Source of the DNA: Flaviflexus ciconiae
GTDB taxonomy: Bacteria; Actinomycetota; Actinomycetes; Actinomycetales; Actinomycetaceae
Direction: 5' to 3'
Assembly (NCBI RefSeq): GCF_003971195.1
Contig: NZ_CP034593.1
Span: 2,232,001 to 2,296,000 of the forward strand
Length of the DNA stretch: 64,000 bases
How positions within the stretch are numbered: the stretch's first letter is position 1; every line of letters begins with the position of its first letter. Positions 27,670-36,909 of this stretch are shown piece by piece. The notes under the pieces are model-generated. The model searched no databases, was not told where the DNA came from, and saw nothing but the letters and a program-made list of their open reading frames with translations. Made by a program: the position numbers and the translations under genes.

Positions 27670-28851
27670 TCAATCGTCGATGTGGGGGAGGGTCCAGATG
27701 ATCCGGCCGTCTTTCTCGACCCGCGCGTTCTTTTCCGCCAGGTCAAGGACCACGGTGATTTCCTGCCCCGAGCCGTGGGTGACGTACGTGAACGAAGTGT
27801 TGGTGACGTGCAGCTTGTCGGTGCGGGCCGTCTTCAGCCAGGGATGCTCCCGGCGGAAATTAGCTCCCCAGCGGTAAATGTCGAGAATCAGGCGGGACTC
27901 ATCGTCGATTGCATCGGCAGGCGTGCGCGGAAGCTCGGGACGCAACGGATCATCCGCTTCGAATCCCTCGCCCTTCGTTGCCTTCCAGCCAAGCTCATCC
28001 CCGTAGTAGATGGAAGGGATTCCCGGGGTGGTAAAGAGGATGACTGCGGCTGCGACCGCCTTGGATCTGCCAACCGTTGACGCGATTCTTTCGACGTCGT
28101 GGTTGCCGATAAAAGTATTGGGTGAGAATGACTCAAGGAACTCGTCATGGCGTTGGAGTGACCATTCGAGTTCGTAAAAGTTCTCGTCCAACAGGCTGGA
28201 CCAGATCGCCTTCCAGAGTTCGTACTGGGTGACGGAATCGAGACGGTTCTTGCCGGTGAATGAGGTGTAGTCGCCGTGGATGACTTCCCCGAGGAACCAG
28301 GCTTCGGGATGCTGTTTTCGTACCACAGGGAGGATCTGTTCCCACACGGCCGGTTCAATCCGGTAGGCCGCATCCATGCGCCAACCCATGGCGCCCCGAT
28401 CTAGCCAATGGCTGAGAACACGGATGATGTAGTCGATAACGGCGGGATCCGCGTGGTCGAGCTCGAGGAGACTGCCGTGCCCCTCAAAGACGCGGGGCGA
28501 ACCGTCCTCGTTCCGGGCGACGCGATCAGAAAGGGCATGACCGTCAGCAACGTGGTTAAAGACGCCATCGAGGATGATGCCGAGGCCGCGTTCGCCGGCG
28601 GCACCTACGAGGTTGTCGAAGTCATCGTCCGTTCCCAGGCGCGGATCCAGAGTGAAGTGATCAAGAGTGTCGTAGCCGTGGGTAGCCGAGGTGAAGATTG
28701 GACCCAGAAGAAGCATGTCGGAGATTCCCGCCGCATGATCAAGCCAAGGCTCCAACCTGCGGAGGCGATGTTCGTCAGTTCCCGGATCTGTCCAGTCCCG
28801 AATTGGCGCCCCGGTAGCTCCAAGGGGATAGATCTGCCACAGCGTGTCCAT
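27670..28851 (-). CDS. GH13 alpha-amylase-family glycoside hydrolase
   Basis: A 393-residue cytoplasmic enzyme (no signal peptide) with the four GH13 regions: DGVFNH (95-100), GWRMDAAY with the nucleophile Asp160, the acid/base Glu189 in FLGEVIHGD, and FIGNHD (247-252). A short C-terminal beta domain follows. It should act on alpha-glucosidic bonds of maltodextrin-like substrates; exact specificity (glucosidase, maltogenic amylase, trehalose-related) cannot be read. ATG 28851 is chosen because a G-rich stretch precedes it and the homologous MDTLWQIYP start follows; two earlier in-frame ATGs exist. Confidence 0.82.
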   Translation of the reverse strand: MDTLWQIYPLGATGAPIRDWTDPGTDEHRLRRLEPWLDHAAGISDMLLLGPIFTSATHGYDTLDHFTLDPRLGTDDDFDNLVGAAGERGLGIILDGVFNHVADGHALSDRVARNEDGSPRVFEGHGSLLELDHADPAVIDYIIRVLSHWLDRGAMGWRMDAAYRIEPAVWEQILPVVRKQHPEAWFLGEVIHGDYTSFTGKNRLDSVTQYELWKAIWSSLLDENFYELEWSLQRHDEFLESFSPNTFIGNHDVERIASTVGRSKAVAAAVILFTTPGIPSIYYGDELGWKATKGEGFEADDPLRPELPRTPADAIDDESRLILDIYRWGANFRREHPWLKTARTDKLHVTNTSFTYVTHGSGQEITVVLDLAEKNARVEKDGRIIWTLPHIDD

Positions 28852-28959
28852 ACCCCCATCATCTCCCATACGCAGTCGTGGTGAAAAGGATTTCATGACA
28901 GGGTTACTCCTCTGAGTTCGTGTCTACTAGACTGGCACGGTAAAGGATGGGGGAGTGCC

Positions 28960-29634
28960 GTGCGTAAATCATTGATGAGTGCCGTGGGAGCGGCAGCACT
29001 TGTCCTGTCCGCATGCGGATCGGTTTCGAGCGATCCCGAATCGGATGCAACCGAGACGCAGACAGAAACAACCGAAGAACCCACGACGTCCAATCCTACG
29101 GATGAAAGCACCGATGCTTCCACGGAAGATCCGACGGGTGATCCCAGCGATGCTTCCACGGATGATCCAACCGTTGATCCAACGGAGGATGAGACTGTCA
29201 TTCCACCCGAGGAGCAGGATCCAGCGAACGCTACCGCGGTAGACGGATCCATGTCAGTCTCCCTGCCGGATGACTGGACCTATCGGGAAGAGCTCGAGAC
29301 CGCCTACTCGGTGTTCTTCTGGACCAAGTCGGACAACAGCCAGAACCTTTCGATGGCACCGCTGGGCCCGTGGGCGCAGATTGAGTCTCCCGAGACCTAT
29401 ATCGAGCAGCTCGAGGCTGCAGGAAATCTTGGGGACGCTACACTCACCTACGAAGGGGAACTGACGATCGATGGTTACGACGGGTTCTGGATCTCGGTTG
29501 AAGGCCCCGGATATGTCGCCAACATTTACTACCTGAATGTTGACGGCGGCATTAAGGAAATCACTGCCAACGCCCTCCACTCCGAGGGTCTGGCAGAAGT
29601 CGACAGATTGGTACACACAATTGACTTCCACTAA
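28960..29634 (+). CDS. Secreted lipoprotein with acidic Thr/Asp-rich linker (paralogue 1)
   Basis: A 224-residue lipoprotein with signal peptide and lipobox LSAC (Cys19), then about 70 residues of repeated acidic Asp/Thr/Ser/Pro units (DPTGDPSDASTDDPT and similar) that act as a wall-spanning spacer. A C-terminal globular domain (SVSLPDDWTYREE to the end) follows. The same N-terminal CGSVS motif and globular-domain pattern recur in the next gene, so the two are tandem paralogues. No function is known to me. Confidence 0.75.
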   Translation: MRKSLMSAVGAAALVLSACGSVSSDPESDATETQTETTEEPTTSNPTDESTDASTEDPTGDPSDASTDDPTVDPTEDETVIPPEEQDPANATAVDGSMSVSLPDDWTYREELETAYSVFFWTKSDNSQNLSMAPLGPWAQIESPETYIEQLEAAGNLGDATLTYEGELTIDGYDGFWISVEGPGYVANIYYLNVDGGIKEITANALHSEGLAEVDRLVHTIDFH

Positions 29635-30232
29635 GTTCGTCGCGGCCCTCGCCGCGGGGCTTCTCACATTGGGTGCATGCGGGAGTGTCTCAAACGACTC
29701 CGATGAGGCCACCACAGAGAGAGCTGGAACCTCCGAACTCGGTGACGACAGCCTGTCGTCGAGCGAAGGTAGCGAAAGTGGAACGGCCGACGACTCGAGT
29801 ATCAACGTCCTGAGAGATGGTGATGAAGGGGAAGATACTGAGTACACGGTGGAAGTGACCGTGCCCGAAGACTGGTACGAGGCCGATAAGGCCGGATTTG
29901 ACTACCAGTACCTGTGGAGCGGCAACGACTGGGACGATGTGCTCGCACAAGACTTCTCCGACCCAGAGTACGAGTTCTCAGCAAACTTCTTCATTGATCT
30001 CCTCGAAGACAACCTCGCAGCCGACGCAAACATCACGCTCCGGGATGAGAGTGCTGAACTTGCTGGCTATCCCGCCATCATCATCGACGTCACCTACGCA
30101 ACAGAGTCCTACACGTCCCTCACCTATGTCGACGTTGCTGGACACCTGTGGGAATTCACCGTCAACGCACAAACCCTCGAAGGAATCGAACGTGGCGAAG
30201 CTATTAACGCAACAGCCGAATTCACGGGGTAA
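29621..30232 (+). CDS. Secreted lipoprotein (paralogue 2), TTG start overlapping paralogue 1
   Basis: The signal peptide STKFVAALAAGLLTLGACGS has a lipobox LGAC and a similar acidic/serine-rich linker, then a domain beginning EVTVPEDWYEADKAG that parallels SVSLPDDWTYREE in the preceding gene. The only start that yields a clean signal peptide is TTG 29621, which lies 14 bases inside the end of the previous gene; a longer GTG/ATG-initiated form would bury the signal peptide. The overlap suggests translational coupling. Function unknown. Confidence 0.65.
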   Translation: MTSTKFVAALAAGLLTLGACGSVSNDSDEATTERAGTSELGDDSLSSSEGSESGTADDSSINVLRDGDEGEDTEYTVEVTVPEDWYEADKAGFDYQYLWSGNDWDDVLAQDFSDPEYEFSANFFIDLLEDNLAADANITLRDESAELAGYPAIIIDVTYATESYTSLTYVDVAGHLWEFTVNAQTLEGIERGEAINATAEFTG

Positions 30233-30319
30233 GTTGTCCGTTCGGCACTGTCCCGCTACGCCGCCTGGTAGCTGCCGAACCAAGGTCCTAACGAACCGTC
30301 TCTGACAGTACCGCTGTCG

Positions 30320-30341
30320 TGCCCGCTCAGTTGAGCGGGCA
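30320..30341. terminator. 10-bp perfect hairpin between convergent genes
   Basis: TGCCCGCTCA and TGAGCGGGCA form a perfect stem with a 2-base centre between the lipoprotein and the convergent acyltransferase. No T run, but usable in both directions. Confidence 0.6.
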
Positions 30342-30349
30342 TACTTGCT

Positions 30350-31396
30350 CTACCGGGCCGATGCCTTCTTGCGGGGCCAGGGGAGCTCGAAGAAGATCCA
30401 GCGTAGGGCCGGGACCTTCTGGCATGCGTAGACCGTGAGAGTGGGGATAATGAGCCCGATTGCCATCATCACCGGATAGTGGGCTGTTCCGATCTCGACG
30501 TGCGGTGCGATCCACCAGGCGTAGACCAGGAAAATCGGGTAGTGCATGACGTAGTAGTAGAGCGAATAGCGGCCGATAAACTGCAGTGGCTTTGTGTACC
30601 GCGATGATTTCAATAGCGGTGCAAAGGCGAGAATCAGGCAGATAAAGGCGATCGGTCCCCAAATGAACTCCGGCCGGTACCTGACGGGCGCAATTCCCTG
30701 GAGGTAGATGTAGACCGGGATAACGAAAGCAACGGCAAGCAACAGTGTTACGACGGGTTTGCGGCAGAACCGGGAGATCTTATCCAGGTGCTGCATGGTG
30801 AGGCAGCCGAGGAAAAAGAACGTCATCAAATAGCCCCACCGAAGCGGCGTCGTATCGATCTGAGGATTGTCGATCACCTGGTAGACACAGATACCGAAAC
30901 CTAGTGCGGCGCCCGACCACAGGGGTAGCCGAAGCCAGGTGAGTGCCTGGGCAATGAGGTAGTAGAAGAACAGGTTCCGGAGATACCAGAGCGGAGTCAT
31001 GTTCGGGTTCTCCGGATTGATGATCTCCATGGGAATCTGCGAAAGCTCAGCACCGCCGCGTATCCACACAACGGTAAAGAAAACTGCTATCCACACCGCA
31101 TACGGCCAGGCCAGTTTGGTGAACTTCCCGGGCAGGAACATCTTCCAACCCTTTGCGATCGATCGCGGGACAAGCATTCCGGATAGGAACATGAGCATCG
31201 GCATGCGGAGCAGCACGAGCGTCATGTTCGTCGTGACCATCCAGTCCTCACGCTCAAAGACCGCTTCAATTTTCGCAACGTTCTCGACATGACCGTAGAT
31301 GACGGCAATAATGGCCAGGCCCCGGACCACGTCCATCCAAATGGCACGCTTCCGAGTCACGGTTGGCTCCCCGGAAGTTACCTCAGGTGATCGCAT
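30350..31396 (-). CDS. Acyltransferase family 3 membrane protein
   Basis: A 348-residue protein with about ten hydrophobic helices, beginning RAIWMDVVRGLAIIAVIYGH, the conserved start of the acyltransferase-3 family with its catalytic histidine. A further conserved region lies at LWYLRNLFFYYLIAQAL, and QFIGRYSLYYYVMHYPIF near the end is typical. Members O-acylate peptidoglycan, polysaccharides or glycolipids in the membrane. No glycosyltransferase or capsule gene lies next to it, so the acceptor is unknown. Confidence 0.85.
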   Translation of the reverse strand: MRSPEVTSGEPTVTRKRAIWMDVVRGLAIIAVIYGHVENVAKIEAVFEREDWMVTTNMTLVLLRMPMLMFLSGMLVPRSIAKGWKMFLPGKFTKLAWPYAVWIAVFFTVVWIRGGAELSQIPMEIINPENPNMTPLWYLRNLFFYYLIAQALTWLRLPLWSGAALGFGICVYQVIDNPQIDTTPLRWGYLMTFFFLGCLTMQHLDKISRFCRKPVVTLLLAVAFVIPVYIYLQGIAPVRYRPEFIWGPIAFICLILAFAPLLKSSRYTKPLQFIGRYSLYYYVMHYPIFLVYAWWIAPHVEIGTAHYPVMMAIGLIIPTLTVYACQKVPALRWIFFELPWPRKKASAR

Positions 31397-31578
31397 AGGC
31401 CCAAGGCTAACAAGCGCAAACGACGTGGTTCACCTATTGAGAGTAGAACAACTGGGGTCGGGTCGTAACGGATAGGAGCAATGATTCAGATGGAACGACG
31501 AAAGAGTCGAAAAGGAACTTCCCAGGGAGTGCTACGTCCCGACCGCGAAGAGTGTGGCAGTCTGATTTTCGCGTGGCG

Positions 31579-32325
31579 CTACTTTTTGAGCTTGCGAACA
31601 GCCTTTTCAATCTTGATCTGCGTCCTCGGATTTGTCATGGCACGCGCGAATACTGCGGCCTCGGAATCGAGGTTCGCAGAAATATGCTTGAGAAGGGCCT
31701 TGCGGCTACGGGGCTTCAGATCCTTGATCGCCTTCTTCACGCCCTTGCGGTCCGTGCGTTCGATCAGGCCATCGACCAGGCCAATCTCCTGTGCGCGAGT
31801 AATCCCCATAAGGTCGGTGTTCTTGATGAATTTAGTGGCTTCCTCTTCACCGATACGTTCCTTCAGGAGCTCGTAGGTACCGAAATCGGTCGGAAGGTTA
31901 AGAGAAGCATATGCGCTACTAAACCGTGTCCGGTGAGTGGCGAGCTGATAGTCGCAGGCCAGAGCAATCGCAATCCCTGCACCGGCGCATGCGCCATCGA
32001 TCAAAGCAATTGTTGTTGCCGAGGAGAACAGCAGGTCCTCGATAACATTGCCGCCCTCCCGGACGATGCTTTCCACACCCAGCACATCGGTTTTGGAAAG
32101 CTCGGACAGCTCGCTAAGAACTTTGAGTGAACCGCCCGATGAGAAAGCGCCGTTGCGGCCCGTGATCACAAGGGTCCCGGTCTTGACCGACTCAATTTCC
32201 TTTGCGAGCGCACGAACGAGCGGTGCGTCGAGAGCATTAAGGCTCGTAGGGTCGTCAAGGATAATCCAGGTCTGGTCCTTCTCCTGAATTGTGACAACAC
32301 GTGGATCGGAAACGGATTCGCTCAC
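31579..32325 (-). CDS. Enoyl-CoA hydratase/isomerase (crotonase) family protein
   Basis: A 248-residue crotonase-fold protein. SLNALD near residue 30, GAFSSGGSLKVL as the first oxyanion-hole segment and GACAGAGIAIALACDY as the second are conserved, the latter being the family hallmark. The catalytic glutamates of true enoyl-CoA hydratase are not clear: SLNLPTDFGTYELL stands where GLVPDGG is usual. It may hydrate, isomerise or hydrolyse an acyl-CoA other than a classic beta-oxidation substrate. It stands alone with spacers of 182 and 143 bases. Confidence 0.82.
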   Translation of the reverse strand: MSESVSDPRVVTIQEKDQTWIILDDPTSLNALDAPLVRALAKEIESVKTGTLVITGRNGAFSSGGSLKVLSELSELSKTDVLGVESIVREGGNVIEDLLFSSATTIALIDGACAGAGIAIALACDYQLATHRTRFSSAYASLNLPTDFGTYELLKERIGEEEATKFIKNTDLMGITRAQEIGLVDGLIERTDRKGVKKAIKDLKPRSRKALLKHISANLDSEAAVFARAMTNPRTQIKIEKAVRKLKK

Positions 32326-32468
32326 ATGGATAGAATAGCGGGAATTCTGGCATAGAAAAGTTACTGGCCGTTAGCCCGGGGTTCATTCAATAATTTTTGG
32401 GGCGCTTTGGCCTCATCTAGAGGGACCGGCGGTCCCCCGATAAGGAAGAACTGTGTAAACGCCCACGG

Positions 32469-33416
32469 TTAATTACTGGGTTTGGAGAATGGCAAGTCCT
32501 CCACAGCTATGATCCCCGGAAGGGAAGTTGCTGAACGCACCCCATCCAGCACAGCAAGCCTCACGGCCTCCGCCGCCATGAAGCACACCGCGTTCACGTG
32601 CGCAGAGACGGTTCCCGTCGACACCGCAAACAAAGTATCCCCATCATCCATCGTGTGAACCGGCCGAATCGACCGCGCCAAACCATCGTGCGAAGCAGAA
32701 GCAACTTTCTTTGCCTGCGCCTTCGTTAAAGCGGCATTGGTTGCCACGATTCCGATTGTCGTGTTTGTCAGCCCCACCGGGGAACCCAAATATTCAGTGG
32801 TCGGCAAGAAGCCCTCTGCGGAATGTGTTCCCGCGATCTTCTGATCCCCATCAAAAATGTCACCGAGAGCGTTAACGACAACAGCAGCCGAAACAACAAG
32901 ATCTCCCCTACGGACCGCGGCCTGGCCCAGCCCGCCCTTCATGACACCGTTCGGCCCCAAGTACTTACCGACCGTGGCGCCCGTGCCGGCACCGACGCAG
33001 CCGCGCTCGCGGTTCTCACCGGCAGTGCGGACCGCCTCCCTGCCAAGGTCGGGAGTGGGCTTGGCGCCACCCGTCACCGGCAAATCAAAGATCACGGCCG
33101 CAGGCACGATCGGGACGATCCCCATGCCGGTATCCAGGCCCTTACCCTGCTCTGCGAGTTCCAGCATCGCACCGTCAGCTGCGGCGAGACCAAAAGCTGA
33201 GCCACCGGCAAGCACGATTGCGTTAGCGTGCTGAACGGCAGCCGTGGGATCGAGCAGATCGGTTTCTCGAGTACCGGGTGCTGACCCGCGAACATCCACG
33301 CCAGCGGCTCCACCGGAATCAATAACGGCAATGGTCACGCCCGTACGCTGCTCGGAGGCATTGCCCAGCCGCAGGCCCCCGCTGTCGACCAGTGCGCCAT
33401 TTTCGATGATCTCCAT
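32469..33416 (-). CDS. P1/S58-family peptidase (DmpA / NylC-like)
   Basis: A 315-residue member of the self-processing P1 family. GGSAFGLAAADG, the glycine-rich CVGAGTGATVGKYLG and the SPVGLTNTTIGIVATNA segment are characteristic; the last contains the threonine at which the precursor would cleave itself to expose the N-terminal nucleophile. Related enzymes are D-aminopeptidases, beta-aminopeptidases and nylon-oligomer hydrolases. The substrate cannot be predicted. It is divergent from hrpB, with only about 50 bases between the two starts. Confidence 0.82.
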   Translation of the reverse strand: MEIIENGALVDSGGLRLGNASEQRTGVTIAVIDSGGAAGVDVRGSAPGTRETDLLDPTAAVQHANAIVLAGGSAFGLAAADGAMLELAEQGKGLDTGMGIVPIVPAAVIFDLPVTGGAKPTPDLGREAVRTAGENRERGCVGAGTGATVGKYLGPNGVMKGGLGQAAVRRGDLVVSAAVVVNALGDIFDGDQKIAGTHSAEGFLPTTEYLGSPVGLTNTTIGIVATNAALTKAQAKKVASASHDGLARSIRPVHTMDDGDTLFAVSTGTVSAHVNAVCFMAAEAVRLAVLDGVRSATSLPGIIAVEDLPFSKPSN

Positions 33417-33465
33417 GACACGACACTACAGGCGACGAGCCTGCCGAGCGACTACCGTAGAGAGC

Positions 33466-35868
33466 GTGGAGACGCTTGAGAATGTGGACCTGCCGGTCCG
33501 GGAGGTCCTGCCTGACCTCGGTAAGGCCATGACCGGTGTGGGTGCGGCGGTGCTATCTGCCCCACCCGGCACGGGAAAGACCACACTTGTCCCGCCCTAC
33601 CTGTCAAAGCTCGTTGAAGGAACCGTTCTTGTTTCCCAGCCGAGGCGCATGGCAGCACGGGCTGCGGCCCGAAGGCTCGCCCACCTGCTCGGGGAACCCG
33701 TTGGTCAGACTGCCGGATATTCGGTGCGAGGCGATACGAAGCGATCGGCAAAGACCCGCGTCGAGTTCGTGACCTCCGGCGTTCTCCTCCGCAGGATCCT
33801 GTCCGATCCGGACATGGCCGGGATTGGAGCAGTTGTCCTTGACGAGGTCCACGAACGGCACCTCGATTCGGACCTGTCGGCAGCCCTTCTCCTCGATATC
33901 CGCGATCTCACCGGACTCAAGATCGTTGCCATGTCTGCAACGCTCGCGGCGCGGTCCTGGTCAGATCTGCTGAAGGCCCCGGTCGTTGAAGCCTTCGCCA
34001 GAACCTATCCCGTTGACGTTCTCTACCGCCAAGGCCCAAACCCTCTTGGAATCTACGGCGTTGAAAGGGACTTCCTCAGGCAGGTGGCGGATGAGACCAT
34101 GCAAGCGGCCAACGAGGACGCGGGAAGTGTTCTCGTGTTCCTTCCCGGCAGGAAAGAAATTGATACCGTAGCAAACCTTCTTGATCACCCAAACGTGAAA
34201 GTCCTTCACGGTTCGGTTCCCGCGAAAGAACAGGATGCGATTCTGTCCGGGGGCGACGAACAACAGATTGTTTTGGCCACCTCGATAGCGGAGTCCTCCC
34301 TCACCGTCCCGGGAGTTACCCGGGTGGTTGATTCGGGGCTGTCCCGCGAGCCCAGGACCGACTACCGGTCGGGAATCTCCCGGCTGGTCACCGTCAGTGA
34401 ATCAAAGGCGGGTGCCGCCCAGCGGGCCGGCCGAGCCGGGCGCCTTGGCCCCGGTCAGGCCCGGATACTCATGGGTAAGACCAGCTGGTCGAGACTTCCC
34501 GAGCACCCCGAACCCGAGATCCGCACCGCCGATCTCACATCATTCCTCCTGTCGGCTCTGCGGTGGGGAGAGGTCGAAGATCTGCGCTTGCCCGATAAAC
34601 CGCCCGTTGCCGCCATTGAATCTGCACGGAAGATCCTGGAGGGCCTCGGGGCGGTGGATGACGAGGGAATCACTGCCTTTGGGGAGAAAATCTCAAGCAT
34701 TCCCGCACACCCCAGAACTGCTGCGGCTCTGCTCCGGTTGAATGATGAGATTGGCACGAAAGTAGCCACCGAGATCATTGCTCTCCTCGAGGAGGACCAG
34801 CAGATAGCCGGGGCTGATCTAGCAGTTGCATGGCGGGACATGATCCGCAGGCCCACCCAGTCCTGGAAACAGTCCGCGAAAAGGCTGGCGGGGCTCGTAC
34901 CCCACCGGCATGGCGAAGGGTTGTCTGCCGATGAGGCAATTGGAGCGGTCGTTGCCGCCGCCTACCCGGACCGAATCGCCATGCTCCGTGGGAGCACATA
35001 TCTGACTGCCATGGGAACAGGTGCGGTCCTGCCCCAGGGATCACCGCTCACCGGATCCGAATGGCTCGCCATCGCCGACATGACTGACACTGGCAGGGCC
35101 GATGCAATGATCCGTTCCGCTATCCCCATCGCCTCCGACCTTGCTCACGAGATGGGATCAAGTGAGCGGATCGTCCACGAGGTCAGCAATGGTCGTGTGA
35201 AAGCGTGGTCCGTGACGAGCCTGGGAGCCATCGAGCTGTCGAGAAGACCCGCCACCATTGACCCCGCGGCGGCACGTCCAATCGTGATTGGCGCCTTGCG
35301 GGACGATATTGCTCTCCTTGGCTGCTCAGAAAACGCGATCAGCCTGCGACATCGGCTCGGCTTCCTCCATCATCACCTCGGCGAGCCCTGGCCCGACGTA
35401 TCCTATCCGGCGCTGGTTGACCGGGTGGAGGAATGGCTAGGGCCCGAGTTAGATCGGTGGAGTGAGGGCGGGAAATTCCAGGCAAACGCGACCGAATGTC
35501 TGCGTAGGCTCCTGCCATGGCCCGAAGCAACAGAGCTCGACAAGCTCGCCCCCGAACGAATCGAGTCACCCGCTGGTGGAACGGCCAAGATCACCTACGG
35601 CGGTGAGAAGCCGTACGTTGCGATGAAGTTGCAGGAATGCTTCGGATGGGAGGACTCCCCGCTCTTGGCCGGGGGAGTCCGCCTACAGATCCACCTACTT
35701 TCGCCAGCGGGACGGCCGCTTGCGGTTACTGATGATCTGGGATCGTTTTGGCGGGGAGCGTACTCTCAAGTGCGGGCAGAGAACCGGGGTCGATACCCGA
35801 AGCATCCGTGGCCGGAGGACCCGCTCACAGCGGTTCCGACGAGACAAACGAAAAGGAAAATGCCATGA
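33466..35868 (+). CDS. hrpB: ATP-dependent RNA helicase HrpB
   Basis: An 800-residue DEAH-box helicase, the usual HrpB length. Walker A is APPGTGKTT (33-41), the DEAH motif is DEVH (126-129), then SAT, the QRAGRAGR motif VI and the long HrpB C-terminal domain. The start is GTG 33466; sequence before it overlaps the divergent peptidase and has no coding character. The RNA substrate of HrpB is not established. The stop overlaps the ATG of the next gene (ATGA), so both are co-translated. Confidence 0.9.
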   Translation: METLENVDLPVREVLPDLGKAMTGVGAAVLSAPPGTGKTTLVPPYLSKLVEGTVLVSQPRRMAARAAARRLAHLLGEPVGQTAGYSVRGDTKRSAKTRVEFVTSGVLLRRILSDPDMAGIGAVVLDEVHERHLDSDLSAALLLDIRDLTGLKIVAMSATLAARSWSDLLKAPVVEAFARTYPVDVLYRQGPNPLGIYGVERDFLRQVADETMQAANEDAGSVLVFLPGRKEIDTVANLLDHPNVKVLHGSVPAKEQDAILSGGDEQQIVLATSIAESSLTVPGVTRVVDSGLSREPRTDYRSGISRLVTVSESKAGAAQRAGRAGRLGPGQARILMGKTSWSRLPEHPEPEIRTADLTSFLLSALRWGEVEDLRLPDKPPVAAIESARKILEGLGAVDDEGITAFGEKISSIPAHPRTAAALLRLNDEIGTKVATEIIALLEEDQQIAGADLAVAWRDMIRRPTQSWKQSAKRLAGLVPHRHGEGLSADEAIGAVVAAAYPDRIAMLRGSTYLTAMGTGAVLPQGSPLTGSEWLAIADMTDTGRADAMIRSAIPIASDLAHEMGSSERIVHEVSNGRVKAWSVTSLGAIELSRRPATIDPAAARPIVIGALRDDIALLGCSENAISLRHRLGFLHHHLGEPWPDVSYPALVDRVEEWLGPELDRWSEGGKFQANATECLRRLLPWPEATELDKLAPERIESPAGGTAKITYGGEKPYVAMKLQECFGWEDSPLLAGGVRLQIHLLSPAGRPLAVTDDLGSFWRGAYSQVRAENRGRYPKHPWPEDPLTAVPTRQTKRKMP

Positions 35869-36863
35869 GTGAGCTGAAAGCCCTGAAGAAGCAGGCAAAG
35901 GATGCTGTGCGGGAAATGAGGGACTGGCTGGTTCGCGATGGCCACCGGCCCGACAAAGTTGACGTGCTCGGCCGTATCGACGGCCCCGGCGTCACTTTCT
36001 TCGCGATGCAGTTCCGTCTCCCGGGATCCGAGGACTGGTTGCTCGGTGTTGCCGGCGGCTACCTCGGGGATGGTCTTACGCTCACTGGGCACACCATCAC
36101 GTCCTACGAACCTGTGACTGACAACTTTGGTCAGGATGCCACGGCCCTCATTGCCGCCATGGATCGTGCCCTCACAAGCGGGGCAGTTGCAGAAGGCAGG
36201 GAAGCCGCCGGAAGTCTCGTTGCGACACTGCTCCTGACCGAACCCGTCGACATTGACCGGTTGGCAAGGACGATTGGTGGCACCGTTGAGGATGGCGTCC
36301 TGTTCCACGAAAAGGCCCGGATCACTCCCGGGCCCAAGCAGGACAAGCTTAGCCCCATTGCCGACAGAGCCTACCTGTGGCCAGCAGCCAGAGAAGTTAC
36401 CGACAATCATGTCGCCAGCCTGGAAATCGAGACGGCAGGAGCAGACTTCCTTGAACGAGCATGGGACCACACCCGTCTCGTCTCCTCCCTCATTGATTCA
36501 CATGTCGTTGGAGTCTTCGCAAATGGCACCGTTTACGAACCTGCCTTCTACCGCCAAGTTGTTGAAACAACCCCCGACGGCTCCCCGCCCGTCCTAGCGC
36601 TCGTTCAACTTGGTCTGGCTAAACGAATGGGGAAGCTCCACGGATTTACCGAAGGACTTGCCGATGTTGGAAAAGACGAGTTTCTCCTGACCGGTGATTC
36701 GCCGGAAGACCTCCAGCGAGTCCTGCTTGAGCTCGCCTCGCATGTACTTGTTACCGGAGCGGTGATCCCGGGCGGAACTGAACTCACGCTGTCGACTGGC
36801 ACCGTTATCCACCTCGAGAGAAAAGGTACCGGAGAGAACGCGGCACTCGTTGGTTCGATCTAA
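35865..36863 (+). CDS. Protein of unknown function, 332 aa, coupled to hrpB
   Basis: A soluble 332-residue protein beginning MSELKALKKQAKDAVREMRD. I do not recognise the family with confidence. The middle (DRAYLWPAAREVTDNHVASL, then AWDHTRLVSSLIDSHVVGVF) is loosely reminiscent of DUF4261-type domains, but this should be treated as a guess. It starts inside the hrpB stop codon and ends 46 bases before the convergent methyltransferase. The tight coupling suggests a shared regulator more than a shared pathway. Confidence 0.6.
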   Translation: MSELKALKKQAKDAVREMRDWLVRDGHRPDKVDVLGRIDGPGVTFFAMQFRLPGSEDWLLGVAGGYLGDGLTLTGHTITSYEPVTDNFGQDATALIAAMDRALTSGAVAEGREAAGSLVATLLLTEPVDIDRLARTIGGTVEDGVLFHEKARITPGPKQDKLSPIADRAYLWPAAREVTDNHVASLEIETAGADFLERAWDHTRLVSSLIDSHVVGVFANGTVYEPAFYRQVVETTPDGSPPVLALVQLGLAKRMGKLHGFTEGLADVGKDEFLLTGDSPEDLQRVLLELASHVLVTGAVIPGGTELTLSTGTVIHLERKGTGENAALVGSI

Positions 36864-36909
36864 TGATCTGCCGGTGGATTGCTTAGGATATGGAACCTGA
36901 AATGGAACC

